In this document: positions 16,649 through 24,615 of the stretch, in pieces
How positions within the stretch are numbered: position 1 is the first letter of the stretch
Layout of the letters: each line of letters begins with the position of its first letter
Origin: Edaphobacter aggregans DSM 19364
GTDB lineage: Bacteria; Acidobacteriota; Terriglobia; Terriglobales; Acidobacteriaceae
DNA: 45,139 bases
Assembly (NCBI RefSeq): GCF_000745965.1
Contig: NZ_JQKI01000052.1
Coordinates: forward strand, 1 to 45,139
Direction of reading: 5' to 3'
Program-made: the position numbers and the translations under genes
Notes under the pieces: generated by a model
The model's input: only the letters and a program-made list of their open reading frames with translations
What the model was told of the DNA's origin: nothing
Database searches by the model: none

Positions 16649-18115
16649 TTAGTTGAGAAGATGCTCGTGTACCTTTTCGAATAGAAGATGATTGTCCCGA
16701 TAGTCCACGTGCACTCCAATGATGACAGGGCCTGGAACTTCAAACGCTTTTTGGAGTTGAGGGCCGATCTCGTCGGGTGAATTGATCATGAAACCCGTTG
16801 CACCAAATGCCTCTGCATACTTGACCACATCGACAGGACCGAAATCCACATCCGATGTCTTCTTGTACTTAGCCTGCTCCTGAACAGCCACCATGTCGTA
16901 GGTTCCGTCGATCCAGATCATATGTACGAGATTCAACTTCAGTCTCACAGCTGTCTCAAGTTCCATTGCCGAGAATAGGAATCCACCGTCCCCCGAGATG
17001 GACAGCGTCTTCTCATTGGGCCTTACGAGACAGGAGGCGATGCCCCAGGGAAGAGCCACTCCGAGAGTCTGTTGACCATTGCTGATCAGGATCTGACGAG
17101 CCCGGAAGCTGAACAGGAAGTGAGCGATCCAAAGGTGGAACGAGCCCATATCAAGACATAAGGTCACGTCATTGGCGAGCCAATAAAAATTGTCGACATC
17201 GGCGCGAGTCGAATCGATGTGAACGATCTTCGCTTTCCGAGGATGGTTCCAGATTGATGGATCATACTCGACTGGATCGTAGCCGACGGTGATGATGACG
17301 TCGGCCGAAGCAAGCAGTTCATCACCAGGCGTGTTGTCTAACTGCCCTACGCGTCCCGCGAAGCCCTTGAACAGATCGGCTGATACCGTGCCAGCAGCCT
17401 GAAATGTTCCAACAACTGGAACATGACTCTTCCTTATAAAAGCCCGAATAGCATCGGCATTCTCCGGCCTGCTTGCGACCAGGCCTAAGAGAATGACCGG
17501 GCGTTGTGCGGCCGTTATGATCCCGGCGGCTGCTTCCAGGGACTCACGGCTTCCGGGTCCGAACACTGGGCTTGCGGGTACATCAAGCACCTCACACTCC
17601 GCCTCACCTTCCATAATGTCTTTCGGAAGATTTACGAATGCAGCGCCGGGGCGGTCTGATTCAGCGGCACGAAATGCATTCGCCATGACCTCAGCTATGG
17701 ACTCCCGTGAACTCGTCTCGGCACAAAATTTCGTCACGGGCTTCAGGATGGATACGGCCTGAAGTGTTTGGTGAATCTGTTTCAGACTCTGAGAAGTTGC
17801 TACCGAACCGCCGAGGGCTACCATCGGATCGCCCTCACTGTTGGCTGTTGCCAGACCGGTGGTGAGATTGCTCACACCGGGTCCCGAAGTAGCGATCGCG
17901 ACTCCAGCCTTACCAGTGAGCCTGCCAATTCCTCCAGCTATGAAGGCGGCATTTTGCTCATGACGGCAAACAACGGTTTGGATCGAAGAGGTCGCGAGTG
18001 TGTCGAAGACCTTGTGGATCTTTGCGCCAGGAATTCCAAACACATACTGAACGCCATGCTTCTCCAACGATTCAACAACGATCTGTGCGCCGGTCTTTGA
18101 AATCTTTGAACCCAT
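16649..18115 (-). CDS. alsS: Acetolactate synthase, catabolic type, with internal deletion
   Basis: A 488-residue ThDP-dependent enzyme closest to AlsS, which condenses two pyruvates to acetolactate in acetoin formation. Features: YVFGIPGAKIHKVFDTL, the catalytic Glu in CRHEQNAAFIAGG near residue 45, and the ThDP motif starting SISGDGGFLFSAMELE with IDGTYDMVAVQEQ after it. Usual length is 550-570; the shortfall is one place. After HIDSTRADVDNFY the sequence jumps to NDVTLCLDMGSFH, omitting about 65 residues that normally link the middle and C-terminal domains. The frame is preserved, so a protein is made, but folding is doubtful. ATG 18115 is preceded by GAGAGA. Decayed alsD sequence lies directly upstream, so this was once an alsD-alsS operon. 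Confidence 0.85.
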   Translation of the reverse strand: MGSKISKTGAQIVVESLEKHGVQYVFGIPGAKIHKVFDTLATSSIQTVVCRHEQNAAFIAGGIGRLTGKAGVAIATSGPGVSNLTTGLATANSEGDPMVALGGSVATSQSLKQIHQTLQAVSILKPVTKFCAETSSRESIAEVMANAFRAAESDRPGAAFVNLPKDIMEGEAECEVLDVPASPVFGPGSRESLEAAAGIITAAQRPVILLGLVASRPENADAIRAFIRKSHVPVVGTFQAAGTVSADLFKGFAGRVGQLDNTPGDELLASADVIITVGYDPVEYDPSIWNHPRKAKIVHIDSTRADVDNFYWLANDVTLCLDMGSFHLWIAHFLFSFRARQILISNGQQTLGVALPWGIASCLVRPNEKTLSISGDGGFLFSAMELETAVRLKLNLVHMIWIDGTYDMVAVQEQAKYKKTSDVDFGPVDVVKYAEAFGATGFMINSPDEIGPQLQKAFEVPGPVIIGVHVDYRDNHLLFEKVHEHLLN

Positions 18116-18141
18116 GCTGTCTCTCAATGTCCACACTTTGG

Positions 18142-18312
18142 TTATGAATCGTGATTCCGTTCCGCACTCATAAGGTCGTCACTGGGATCACGAGTGAGGT
18201 CCGCCTTTAGAAATTCTTCTGTTTCCGGTAGGGAGACATGCATCTCATGCATGGCGCATCCGCCGATGAGGACGTCCCGAGCTTTGCACTCGAGGGCTTT
18301 GCCGAATTGGTA
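18142..18312 (-). pseudogene. alsD: Acetolactate decarboxylase (AlsD) C-terminal remnant
   Basis: The minus strand here reads ALECKARDVLIGG, then MHEMHVSLPETEEFLKADLT and a short acidic tail, stopping at 18142. This matches the last 50 residues of acetolactate decarboxylases, whose final strands carry the LPxTxxFxxADL motif. There is no start and no catalytic core. It is in the same frame as, and fused behind, the acetoacetate-decarboxylase-like remnant but separated by a TGA. It sits 26 bp before alsS, the normal operon position for AlsD. Confidence 0.7.
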
Positions 18313-18705
18313 TCAGGCTGTGACTTGACCGAGGCGCTTTGGATAACCCTGTGTCCAACCACGCGCGATTGCCGCGTCATTGTCGACGAAGATGTACGGG
18401 CAGTACGCCACGGGCTTGCCCTCATAAAGCGCATCGATCAGAAGGAAGAACTCGCGATATTGATAGCGAGCAGGGTCCAGATACTCTTCGTTCTCTCCGC
18501 TGAACTGCCAGTCGTAGAAGAGTGCGTTGCCGTGGCCATTGGCCTAGGGATCTGGATCAAGACCGGAAGGCAGGACTGCCGCTACAGCCGCGGGGTCAGA
18601 CCAGAACTCTATGTTGAGGAAGTCTGCCGAGTAGTACCAGGGGGGAGGGGGATTCAGGGTCGACTTTCCTTTTGGCGTGAGCGGATAGTTGAAACCCTTG
18701 AGCAT
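18313..18705 (-). pseudogene. Acetoacetate-decarboxylase-family gene, truncated, with in-frame amber codon
   Basis: ATG 18705 has a strong AAAAGGAG site. The frame reads MLKGFNYPLTPKGKSTLNPP, FLNIEFWSDPAAVAAVLPSGL, then TAG at 18544-18546. It resumes in the same frame with ANGHGNALFYDWQF, REFFLLIDALYEGKPVAYCPY and GWTQGYPKRLGQV, all characteristic of the acetoacetate decarboxylase (ADC-like) family. It stops at TGA 18313-18315, where AlsD sequence takes over. The C-terminal half of the family domain is gone, so the amber codon is only one of two defects. Site D of the recurrent motif lies 126 bp upstream, so the promoter may be intact. Confidence 0.78.
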
Positions 18706-18830
18706 CGATTTTCTCCTTTTGTGTTGCCTGCCGTGGACATCTCTGAGTGCCCTGGAAGCGCCGGTCATCGGAGGGAGGTGACCTGCCCTCCGTACAGGCC
18801 GATGTTAAATCTACATTCCCGCTAAGAAAA

Positions 18831-18846
18831 TTACATGTTTCTGCTA
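18831..18846 (-). promoter_or_regulatory. Recurrent 16-bp motif, site D
   Basis: TTACATGTTTCTGCTA; on the minus strand TAGCA-GAAACA-TGTAA. It lies upstream of the truncated decarboxylase gene and 61 bp from site E, which faces the opposite way toward the nucleotide-carrier operon. Confidence 0.55.
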
Positions 18847-18906
18847 CCACCGGCCTCGCTTCAATGCGTGCGCTGCACATGGGCCGAAGTTCGATATATG
18901 GCTCCC

Positions 18907-18922
18907 TACTAGGAAGATGTAA
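18907..18922 (+). promoter_or_regulatory. Recurrent 16-bp motif, site E
   Basis: TACTAGGAAGATGTAA, followed by TGG; its GGAAGATGTAATGG half is identical to site F. It lies 70 bp upstream of the chosen start of the five-gene nucleotide-carrier operon and is the best candidate regulatory site for that operon. Confidence 0.55.
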
Positions 18923-18992
18923 TGGGAATCACATCGGAGATCTCGATACGATGCAGCGATGCCGAAACGCAGAAATGCTTCGACGAGAATTC

Positions 18993-20399
18993 ATGGGCGC
19001 ATTCGGTATACAGACTGGCAAGACGAAGCTTGCAACACCGACGGCAACCGATGTCCCCTCGACGGGAAGCGGACTGCAACCCCGCAAGAATGTTCTTGAG
19101 AAGACGCTCTCGATTATCAGTGACGTGCAGCCTGGAGAGGGACTAGGCGCACTCATACTCACGATCAATCTCTTCGCCCTCTTGGGCGCCTACTATCTGC
19201 TCAAGACGGTAAGAGAGTCGCTCATCCTCGCTGAGGGCGGCGCGGAAGTAAAAGCCTACTCGTCTGCTGCTCAGGCAATCATTCTTCTTGGGATCGTCCC
19301 GTTTTACGGCTGGATTGCAACCCATCTCAACCGCAATCGTTTGTTGCGGTTTACCACGTTATTTTTTGCGTCCAATCTGGTTATCTTTTACCTGATTGGA
19401 CAAACGGGCGCTCGACTCGGCGTTGTCTACTACATCTGGGTAGGCATCTTCAACGTCTTCAGCGTTGCTCAGCTTTGGTCGTTCGCTACCGACCTGTTCT
19501 CTCAATCACAGGGGAAACGCCTGTTTCCGTTACTTGGCGTTGGTGCCTCCTCGGGAGCAGTTGGAGGCGCATGGATCGCGGGCCGACTGATTGGGCCGCT
19601 TGGACCATACAAGATCATGCTGCTCTCGGCGCTCGTGCTTTGCGTTTGCTCCGCCCTGACCCGCTTTGCTGGCTACATCATCACAAATCGCGCCGGGGAG
19701 CATGAAAAGAAGAAGGATACGGAGACGCTCAGCAGTGAGGGAGGGTTCCAGTTGCTGATGCGTGACCGCTATTTGCTTCTGATAGCGATCCTCACCGTGC
19801 TTTTGAATATTGTCAGCCTCTCAGGCGACTTCATCTTCGGCAAACTCCTGGTCAATCAGACAAATGAGGTTGTCGGTACCGCCGCTTCTTTGATGAAGGC
19901 GAGGAAGGCTTATATCGGCAGCTATTACGCCTCGTATTATGAATGGACAAATCTCGTCAGCTTCATCATCCAGACGTTCTTGGTCTCGCGCATCTTCAAG
20001 CGTATCGGTGTACGAGGGTCGCTGTTCATTCTTCCGACAATATCACTCGCGACATTTGTCACGATTCTAGCTAATCCCATCTTGCAGGTCGTGCGAATCC
20101 TTAAGATCGCTGAGAATTCCACCAACTATTCTCTGCAGAACACCGTCCGACATGCGCTGCTTCTCCCGACCTCCAGAGAGGCTAAATATAAGGCGAAAGC
20201 TGCCATTGAGACATTCTGTGTGCGGCTCGGAGACGTTCTGCAAGCAGGTGTAATTCTTGTCGGAACGGCGCTCCATTTCGAAGTAAGGGCGTTTGCGTCG
20301 ATGACTCTGATCATCACGCTGTTGTGGCTATTCGTCGCATACAGACTCTATATCGAGCACAAGCGCTTGGTTCCCAGTTTCACTAAAGCGTTAGATTGA
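18993..20399 (+). CDS. NTT-type nucleotide (ATP/ADP or NTP/NDP) exchange carrier
   Basis: A 468-residue inner-membrane protein with about 11-12 helices, belonging to the ATP:ADP antiporter (TLC/NTT) family known from plastids and intracellular bacteria. Signature stretches include ALLGAYYLLKTVRESLILAE, VPFYGWIATHLNRNRLLRF and LWSFATDLFSQSQGKRLFPL, then GRLIGPLGPYKIMLL; the Lys/Arg residues in these helices contact nucleotide phosphates in studied members. The C-terminal half has NTVRHALLLPTSREAKYKAK, also conserved. The frame is open to 18747; ATG 18993 is preferred because it lies downstream of site E and leaves a 50-residue cytoplasmic tail, with ATGs at 18951 and 18975 as alternatives. First gene of a five-gene operon, 15 bp before the next. 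Direction of exchange cannot be read from sequence. Confidence 0.88.
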   Translation: MGAFGIQTGKTKLATPTATDVPSTGSGLQPRKNVLEKTLSIISDVQPGEGLGALILTINLFALLGAYYLLKTVRESLILAEGGAEVKAYSSAAQAIILLGIVPFYGWIATHLNRNRLLRFTTLFFASNLVIFYLIGQTGARLGVVYYIWVGIFNVFSVAQLWSFATDLFSQSQGKRLFPLLGVGASSGAVGGAWIAGRLIGPLGPYKIMLLSALVLCVCSALTRFAGYIITNRAGEHEKKKDTETLSSEGGFQLLMRDRYLLLIAILTVLLNIVSLSGDFIFGKLLVNQTNEVVGTAASLMKARKAYIGSYYASYYEWTNLVSFIIQTFLVSRIFKRIGVRGSLFILPTISLATFVTILANPILQVVRILKIAENSTNYSLQNTVRHALLLPTSREAKYKAKAAIETFCVRLGDVLQAGVILVGTALHFEVRAFASMTLIITLLWLFVAYRLYIEHKRLVPSFTKALD

Positions 20400-20414
20400 C
20401 CGACTTCTCCACGC

Positions 20415-21704
20415 ATGATGAAGAGTTACAAAACACGACTCAACGACAGCTCATTCCCAATTTTGGTCCTGTCCTACTCGCTCCTGATGATGCATTACGT
20501 CTTTAGCCGAGCGTTCCGGGATTCGCTACTTGGATCGCGTCTCTCGATAACCGAGTTGCCCAGCCTGACCGTCCTCGGGACATTGTTGGCCATCACCATG
20601 AGCCTCGTATGCTCGCTGTTTTTACGCTCCGACGCTCGTATCCATGTGGTGCGTATTTTCTATGTTTTGAATGCAATCGCAGAGGCCATCATTGCACTCA
20701 ACGTTCAGAATCATCCCTGGATGTTGAGGGCTTACTACATCGAAGTCTCTGCATCTACCGCAATCGGACTGTCGTTGATCTGGGTATTGATTGGGGATTG
20801 GACCAGTCATTGCAACCATGGGGACACAGGCAAGGTCCCCTCAGTTCTGATTTCAGGCACTGCGGCGGGCATGTTCGCAGGTTTCGGACTTGTTCATCTG
20901 CCGTCTGCGAGCGATTTCCGGACATCGTTATTGATGCTAGCCATCATGGATGTTTCTGTTTCAGTCCTCCTCCTCTTCCATAGGGATGGAAGCTGTATGT
21001 TTGCAAGCAAACACAAGGCAGACGGGCGGAACGAAGCTCGAAAGCATTGGTCGAGTGCCGTAGTCCGCATGCTCGTCATCGTCACAATTATGGGAGCATC
21101 GGCTTCGACACTTCTTGATCTCGTCTTCCGGGTTCGCGTCGCCGAGCACTACAGCTCTCAAGCGGCACGCATCCATTTCATGGGTTCAATGCAAGGGTTT
21201 CTTTGCCTGGGCGCATTGCTTTCGCAGTTGGTCGTTCGCCGTATCGCAGCCGGAAAGTGGGCAAGGCAGTGTCTGACACTCTATCCCGGAATTCTCACCG
21301 TAGCGGCGCTCGGAAGCTTATTAACGCCGGTGTTCTCTGTCTTCGAGTTTCTGCGGATTGGGGAATATTCACTTCGAAACTCAGCGTCGCGGTGCGGAAC
21401 AGAGATGGTTTATGCGGCATTGCCCGACAGGTTACGGGTTGAGGTTCGCCCGCTAATCGATGTTGTCGGAGAACGCGTGGGTGACATGTCCGCTGCTGGA
21501 TTGTTGCACCTTCTCCTTGCCGCGAATGCGGGCTTGAACCTCAGGTCCACATTGCTTGTGGTGGCTGGTTTGGGAGCCTCCCTCTGGTTCTGTAGCAGTT
21601 GGCTCCTTGGTCGAGTGGACCACATGAAAGCCCTTGAGGAAGTTGAAAGGGAAAAACAATTGCCGCTTCAGAAGCTGGCTCGAGAGGGTGCTGTACTCGC
21701 TTGA
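20415..21704 (+). CDS. Second NTT/MFS-like membrane carrier of the operon
   Basis: A 429-residue polytopic inner-membrane protein with about 11-12 helices. It shares the general layout of the preceding carrier: YVFSRAFRDSLLGSRLS in helix 1 is comparable to its YLLKTVRESLILAE, and GTEMVYAALPDRLRVEVRPL near residue 332 is comparable to the NTVRHALLLPTSRE region. It is shorter and more divergent and lacks some of the charged helix residues. I read it as a distant paralogue that may form a heteromeric or accessory unit. A short charged tail follows the last helix. The start ATG at 20415 may be replaced by the next codon, also ATG. It sits 15 bp behind the first carrier and 34 bp before the barrel gene. 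Confidence 0.65.
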   Translation: MMKSYKTRLNDSSFPILVLSYSLLMMHYVFSRAFRDSLLGSRLSITELPSLTVLGTLLAITMSLVCSLFLRSDARIHVVRIFYVLNAIAEAIIALNVQNHPWMLRAYYIEVSASTAIGLSLIWVLIGDWTSHCNHGDTGKVPSVLISGTAAGMFAGFGLVHLPSASDFRTSLLMLAIMDVSVSVLLLFHRDGSCMFASKHKADGRNEARKHWSSAVVRMLVIVTIMGASASTLLDLVFRVRVAEHYSSQAARIHFMGSMQGFLCLGALLSQLVVRRIAAGKWARQCLTLYPGILTVAALGSLLTPVFSVFEFLRIGEYSLRNSASRCGTEMVYAALPDRLRVEVRPLIDVVGERVGDMSAAGLLHLLLAANAGLNLRSTLLVVAGLGASLWFCSSWLLGRVDHMKALEEVEREKQLPLQKLAREGAVLA

Positions 21705-21738
21705 GACTCAGTCAGAGCGAAGTCGGAGGTAAAGGATT

Positions 21739-23001
21739 ATGACAAGCAAGATATTAAGAACGATCGCAGTGTCGTCAGCCTTAACGCTTAGTTGCGTCAG
21801 CGGCTTTGCTCAGGAATTACAGGAAACCGCAGGCCCAACGCGGAGTGCCGCTATCGTCGATGCCGAGAAGGTCAAGGCCAAATCTCTCGCCCCTGTGGCC
21901 CCCTCTCACGGGGAACAAGAGTTCGATCACCTTGAAGAGCGGATCATGAATCCGATCATCAATCCGAACGGGCTTACTGCGAAGTTGGGCGGCTTGCCGA
22001 CGGGGAGTGGCATATCGCTAGGACCTCGCTACGTTCGCCGGGATCTACTACAGGAGCATCTGACCAGCTCCAGTTACGTCGTTGGTTCGACAAAGAAGTG
22101 GTACCGAGGGGCGTCGTCGCTGGATTTCGTTGGCCTGATGGATAACCATCTGGAGTTTGTGGCCGATGGAGGCTATGAGAACGACGCGTCGATGCGGTAC
22201 TACGGCGAAGGTTCCAATTCGCTCAAAGCCAACCGGAGCGACTTCAGACGGGAGTTCACGACTGCTCACTTCCGTGGAGAGTTTCATCTTCTTGATCAGA
22301 AGTTGTCGGCTGGCTATGCGGTGGGTGGTCTGCTTGTAAATGTCGGCCCGGGCGATCTGGATGGCTGGCCTTCCACAGACAAGCTCTTCAACGAAGCAAA
22401 TACACCCGGCCTTCAGACGCAGTCCAATTTCATCACCGGTACTGCGTCGATCACCGCCGACCTCACGACTCCGAGCTTCAGCAATCCCAAAGGACTAGTT
22501 CTCGAAGCGAACGATACACAGTTTTGGGATCAGAGTGGTAACCATTCTGACTTTCATCGTCTCCAGACCCAAGCGACCTATTACGTACCCTTCGTGAACG
22601 GGATGAGGACATTGGCGTTTCGCGCACGGAACGAAACGACATTCCATAGCGCCGACCAACAGGTGCCTTTTTACCTGCAGCCGACACTTGGTGGCCCTAA
22701 TGATCTCCGTGGGTATGAGCGCTATCGCTATTACGGCAATGGATCCTCAGTGCTGAGTGGCGAGTACCGCTGGTCGGTTGCAGGCAGCTTGGAGCTGGCA
22801 ATCTTTGGAGATGGTGGAAATGTCTACAGCCGTCCCGGCCTGATCGGCTTGCGCGAACTGCGAGGAGACGGGGGCTTCGGTGTCAGGTTCAAGAGCAAAC
22901 AGCAAGAGATTGTGAGAGTTGATTTAGGCGTGTCGCCGGAAGGAGTCAATGTATGGTTCGTTTTCAACAACGCGTTCGGAAAGCTTTATCGTTCGTTCTA
23001 G
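21739..23001 (+). CDS. Omp85/BamA-type outer-membrane barrel without POTRA domains
   Basis: A 420-residue exported protein. It has a Sec signal peptide (ending CVSGFAQE), a roughly 50-residue linker, then a 16-strand-type beta-barrel region with alternating hydrophobic strands to the end. PTLGGPNDLRGYERYRYYG near residue 315 is the conserved (L/V)RG(Y/F) loop motif of the surface-antigen/Omp85 superfamily that folds into the barrel lumen. The last residue is Phe, the usual outer-membrane assembly signal. No POTRA repeats fit before the barrel, so it resembles the short phospholipase-associated or stand-alone barrels. Role inferred: surface channel or anchor for the exported enzymes encoded next. 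Its 3' end overlaps the following gene by 49 bp. Confidence 0.8.
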   Translation: MTSKILRTIAVSSALTLSCVSGFAQELQETAGPTRSAAIVDAEKVKAKSLAPVAPSHGEQEFDHLEERIMNPIINPNGLTAKLGGLPTGSGISLGPRYVRRDLLQEHLTSSSYVVGSTKKWYRGASSLDFVGLMDNHLEFVADGGYENDASMRYYGEGSNSLKANRSDFRREFTTAHFRGEFHLLDQKLSAGYAVGGLLVNVGPGDLDGWPSTDKLFNEANTPGLQTQSNFITGTASITADLTTPSFSNPKGLVLEANDTQFWDQSGNHSDFHRLQTQATYYVPFVNGMRTLAFRARNETTFHSADQQVPFYLQPTLGGPNDLRGYERYRYYGNGSSVLSGEYRWSVAGSLELAIFGDGGNVYSRPGLIGLRELRGDGGFGVRFKSKQQEIVRVDLGVSPEGVNVWFVFNNAFGKLYRSF

Positions 23002-24566
23002 TCAGCACAGCTTGCCAAGCAGCCACACTGATCGCCCAGCAGTTTCTACCGGACGATCCGATCAAAAAAATCCCTGAGACGGAGTCGGCCCAAAAGGTAG
23101 CCGTCCAGGACATTAATGCTATCTATGATTTCGTCTATCATTCCGCTAAGTACAAGACACCACCTGCGTCGCCAAGCCTGGGTGTGAATACACTCGGCGA
23201 GGTCCCTGATTCGAGCTGGTACACAAACAGACCAAAGCTGAATGTCCAAGAACTGAAGGCCGGAGCCCGTGTTCATGGTGCTCCCCAGCCTCCCTTTACC
23301 GTGGTCGCGGCGAAGACGGAGGGAGTTACTCCAGGGTTTCGTATCAAAGATGGACGCGGTTTAACCTACTTCATCAAGGTTGATCCACAAACAAACCCTG
23401 AGATGGCAACAGCCGCAGACGTAATGGGATCGCTCTTCCTTTATGCGGCGGGCTATAACGTTTCCGAAAACTACATTCTGGTTGCACACCGCAAGGACAT
23501 TCGCCTTTCCGAGAAGGCAACTATTACTGCGTTCTCCGGCAAAAAACACCCAATGAACCGTGGGCAGCTCGAGAAGATTCTGGATGCCGTGCCCACAGAG
23601 CCTGGCGGAAGGATTCGTCTGATGGCGAGCCTATCAGTCGACGGACGTATTGTCGGTCCATTCCGTTACCAGTCCGTTCGCAGCGATGACCCGAATGATC
23701 TGATCCAGCATCAGCAGCGCCGGGATTTGCGCGGTCTTGAGGTTCTATTCGCATGGATCAATCACACGGATGCGAAGGCAGAGAACAGCCTTGACTCGGT
23801 TGTTGGCAAGGGATCCGATGCGCGCTTCGTGCATCACCTTCTTGACTTCGGCGACTCGTTCGGGAGCGACAGCGATATTGCTAAGGATCCTCGACACGGG
23901 CAGGAAGACTGGCTGCCTACGAGTGGGGAGCAAGGCAAGCGAGCAATCACCTTCGGGCTGATACCAGCGAAGTGGGAAACGGTTCGATATCCCCACCATC
24001 TGCCCGCGGCTGGAAACTTTACAGCCAATGGTTTCGATCCGCTATCTTGGAAGCCGAACTATCCCAATCCAGCGTTTCTCGCAATGACCCCTGTCGACGG
24101 ATACTGGGGAGCGAAACGAGTGATGTCCTTTAACGACGACGACATCCGAGCCATTGTTGAAGAAGGTCAGTTCTCTAACCCCGCGGTGACTGAATATCTC
24201 ACAAAGATCCTGATTGCGCGACGAAATCAGATCGGTAGGGCCTGGTTCTCCAGAGTGGCTCCTCTTGAAGATTTTGGAATCTCGGATGGAGAACTCCGCT
24301 ACACCGATCTGGGCAAGAAGTATGATCTTCTTCCTGCCTCATCATACGGCATCTCTTGGTTCGCCTTTGACAACCAGAGCGGTCGAAAAACACCTGCAGA
24401 AGGATCGACCCTCCGAGTTCCCGCTGAGCTTGGTTCCGTTCAAGAGGGAGCTTTTATCGGTTGCACTCTGGCGGACACGAAAGAGAAGCGTAAGGGAGTG
24501 ACCGTGATTTTCAAGAGGTCCGCCGATGGCTGGCAGGCTATCGGAATCGAGCGAACCTCTTTTTGA
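22953..24566 (+). CDS. Exported protein with atypical-kinase-like motifs
   Basis: A 537-residue secreted protein with a signal peptide in the first 29 residues. I know no characterised function for it. Its motif order looks like an atypical kinase (HipA/Fam20/CotH-like fold): LTYFIKVDPQTNPEM near 137-151 (candidate ATP-binding Lys142 and helix Glu150), a helix with LYAAGYNVSENYI, then NHTDAKAENSLDS near 270-282 (D273-x-K275-x-x-N278, a catalytic-loop pattern), and HLLDFGDSFG near 295-304 (DFG, metal binding). The spacing from catalytic Asp to DFG is 25 residues, close to kinases. The C-terminal 150 residues have no visible motif. The start has AGGAG seven bases before ATG 22953, inside the barrel gene, which implies translational coupling. 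Confidence 0.6.
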   Translation: MVRFQQRVRKALSFVLVSTACQAATLIAQQFLPDDPIKKIPETESAQKVAVQDINAIYDFVYHSAKYKTPPASPSLGVNTLGEVPDSSWYTNRPKLNVQELKAGARVHGAPQPPFTVVAAKTEGVTPGFRIKDGRGLTYFIKVDPQTNPEMATAADVMGSLFLYAAGYNVSENYILVAHRKDIRLSEKATITAFSGKKHPMNRGQLEKILDAVPTEPGGRIRLMASLSVDGRIVGPFRYQSVRSDDPNDLIQHQQRRDLRGLEVLFAWINHTDAKAENSLDSVVGKGSDARFVHHLLDFGDSFGSDSDIAKDPRHGQEDWLPTSGEQGKRAITFGLIPAKWETVRYPHHLPAAGNFTANGFDPLSWKPNYPNPAFLAMTPVDGYWGAKRVMSFNDDDIRAIVEEGQFSNPAVTEYLTKILIARRNQIGRAWFSRVAPLEDFGISDGELRYTDLGKKYDLLPASSYGISWFAFDNQSGRKTPAEGSTLRVPAELGSVQEGAFIGCTLADTKEKRKGVTVIFKRSADGWQAIGIERTSF

Positions 24567-24615
24567 GGTGTGATTCGAAGGTGGATCACTTGTAGGTGTC
24601 GGCTGTGGAGGGTCA

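Noticed and set aside
16149..16652. Plus-strand frame of 167 codons opposite the receiver-like gene
   Set aside because: It has no recognisable motif, whereas the minus strand gives receiver-like strands and a plausible corrected C-terminus.
18544..18546. Amber codon as a recoded (pyrrolysine or read-through) position
   Set aside because: The gene is also truncated and fused downstream, no read-through signal is evident, and other pseudogenes abound, so simple decay is the better reading.
18238..18825. Plus-strand frame of 195 codons opposite the decarboxylase remnants
   Set aside because: It is the antisense of recognisable decarboxylase and AlsD segments and resembles no family.
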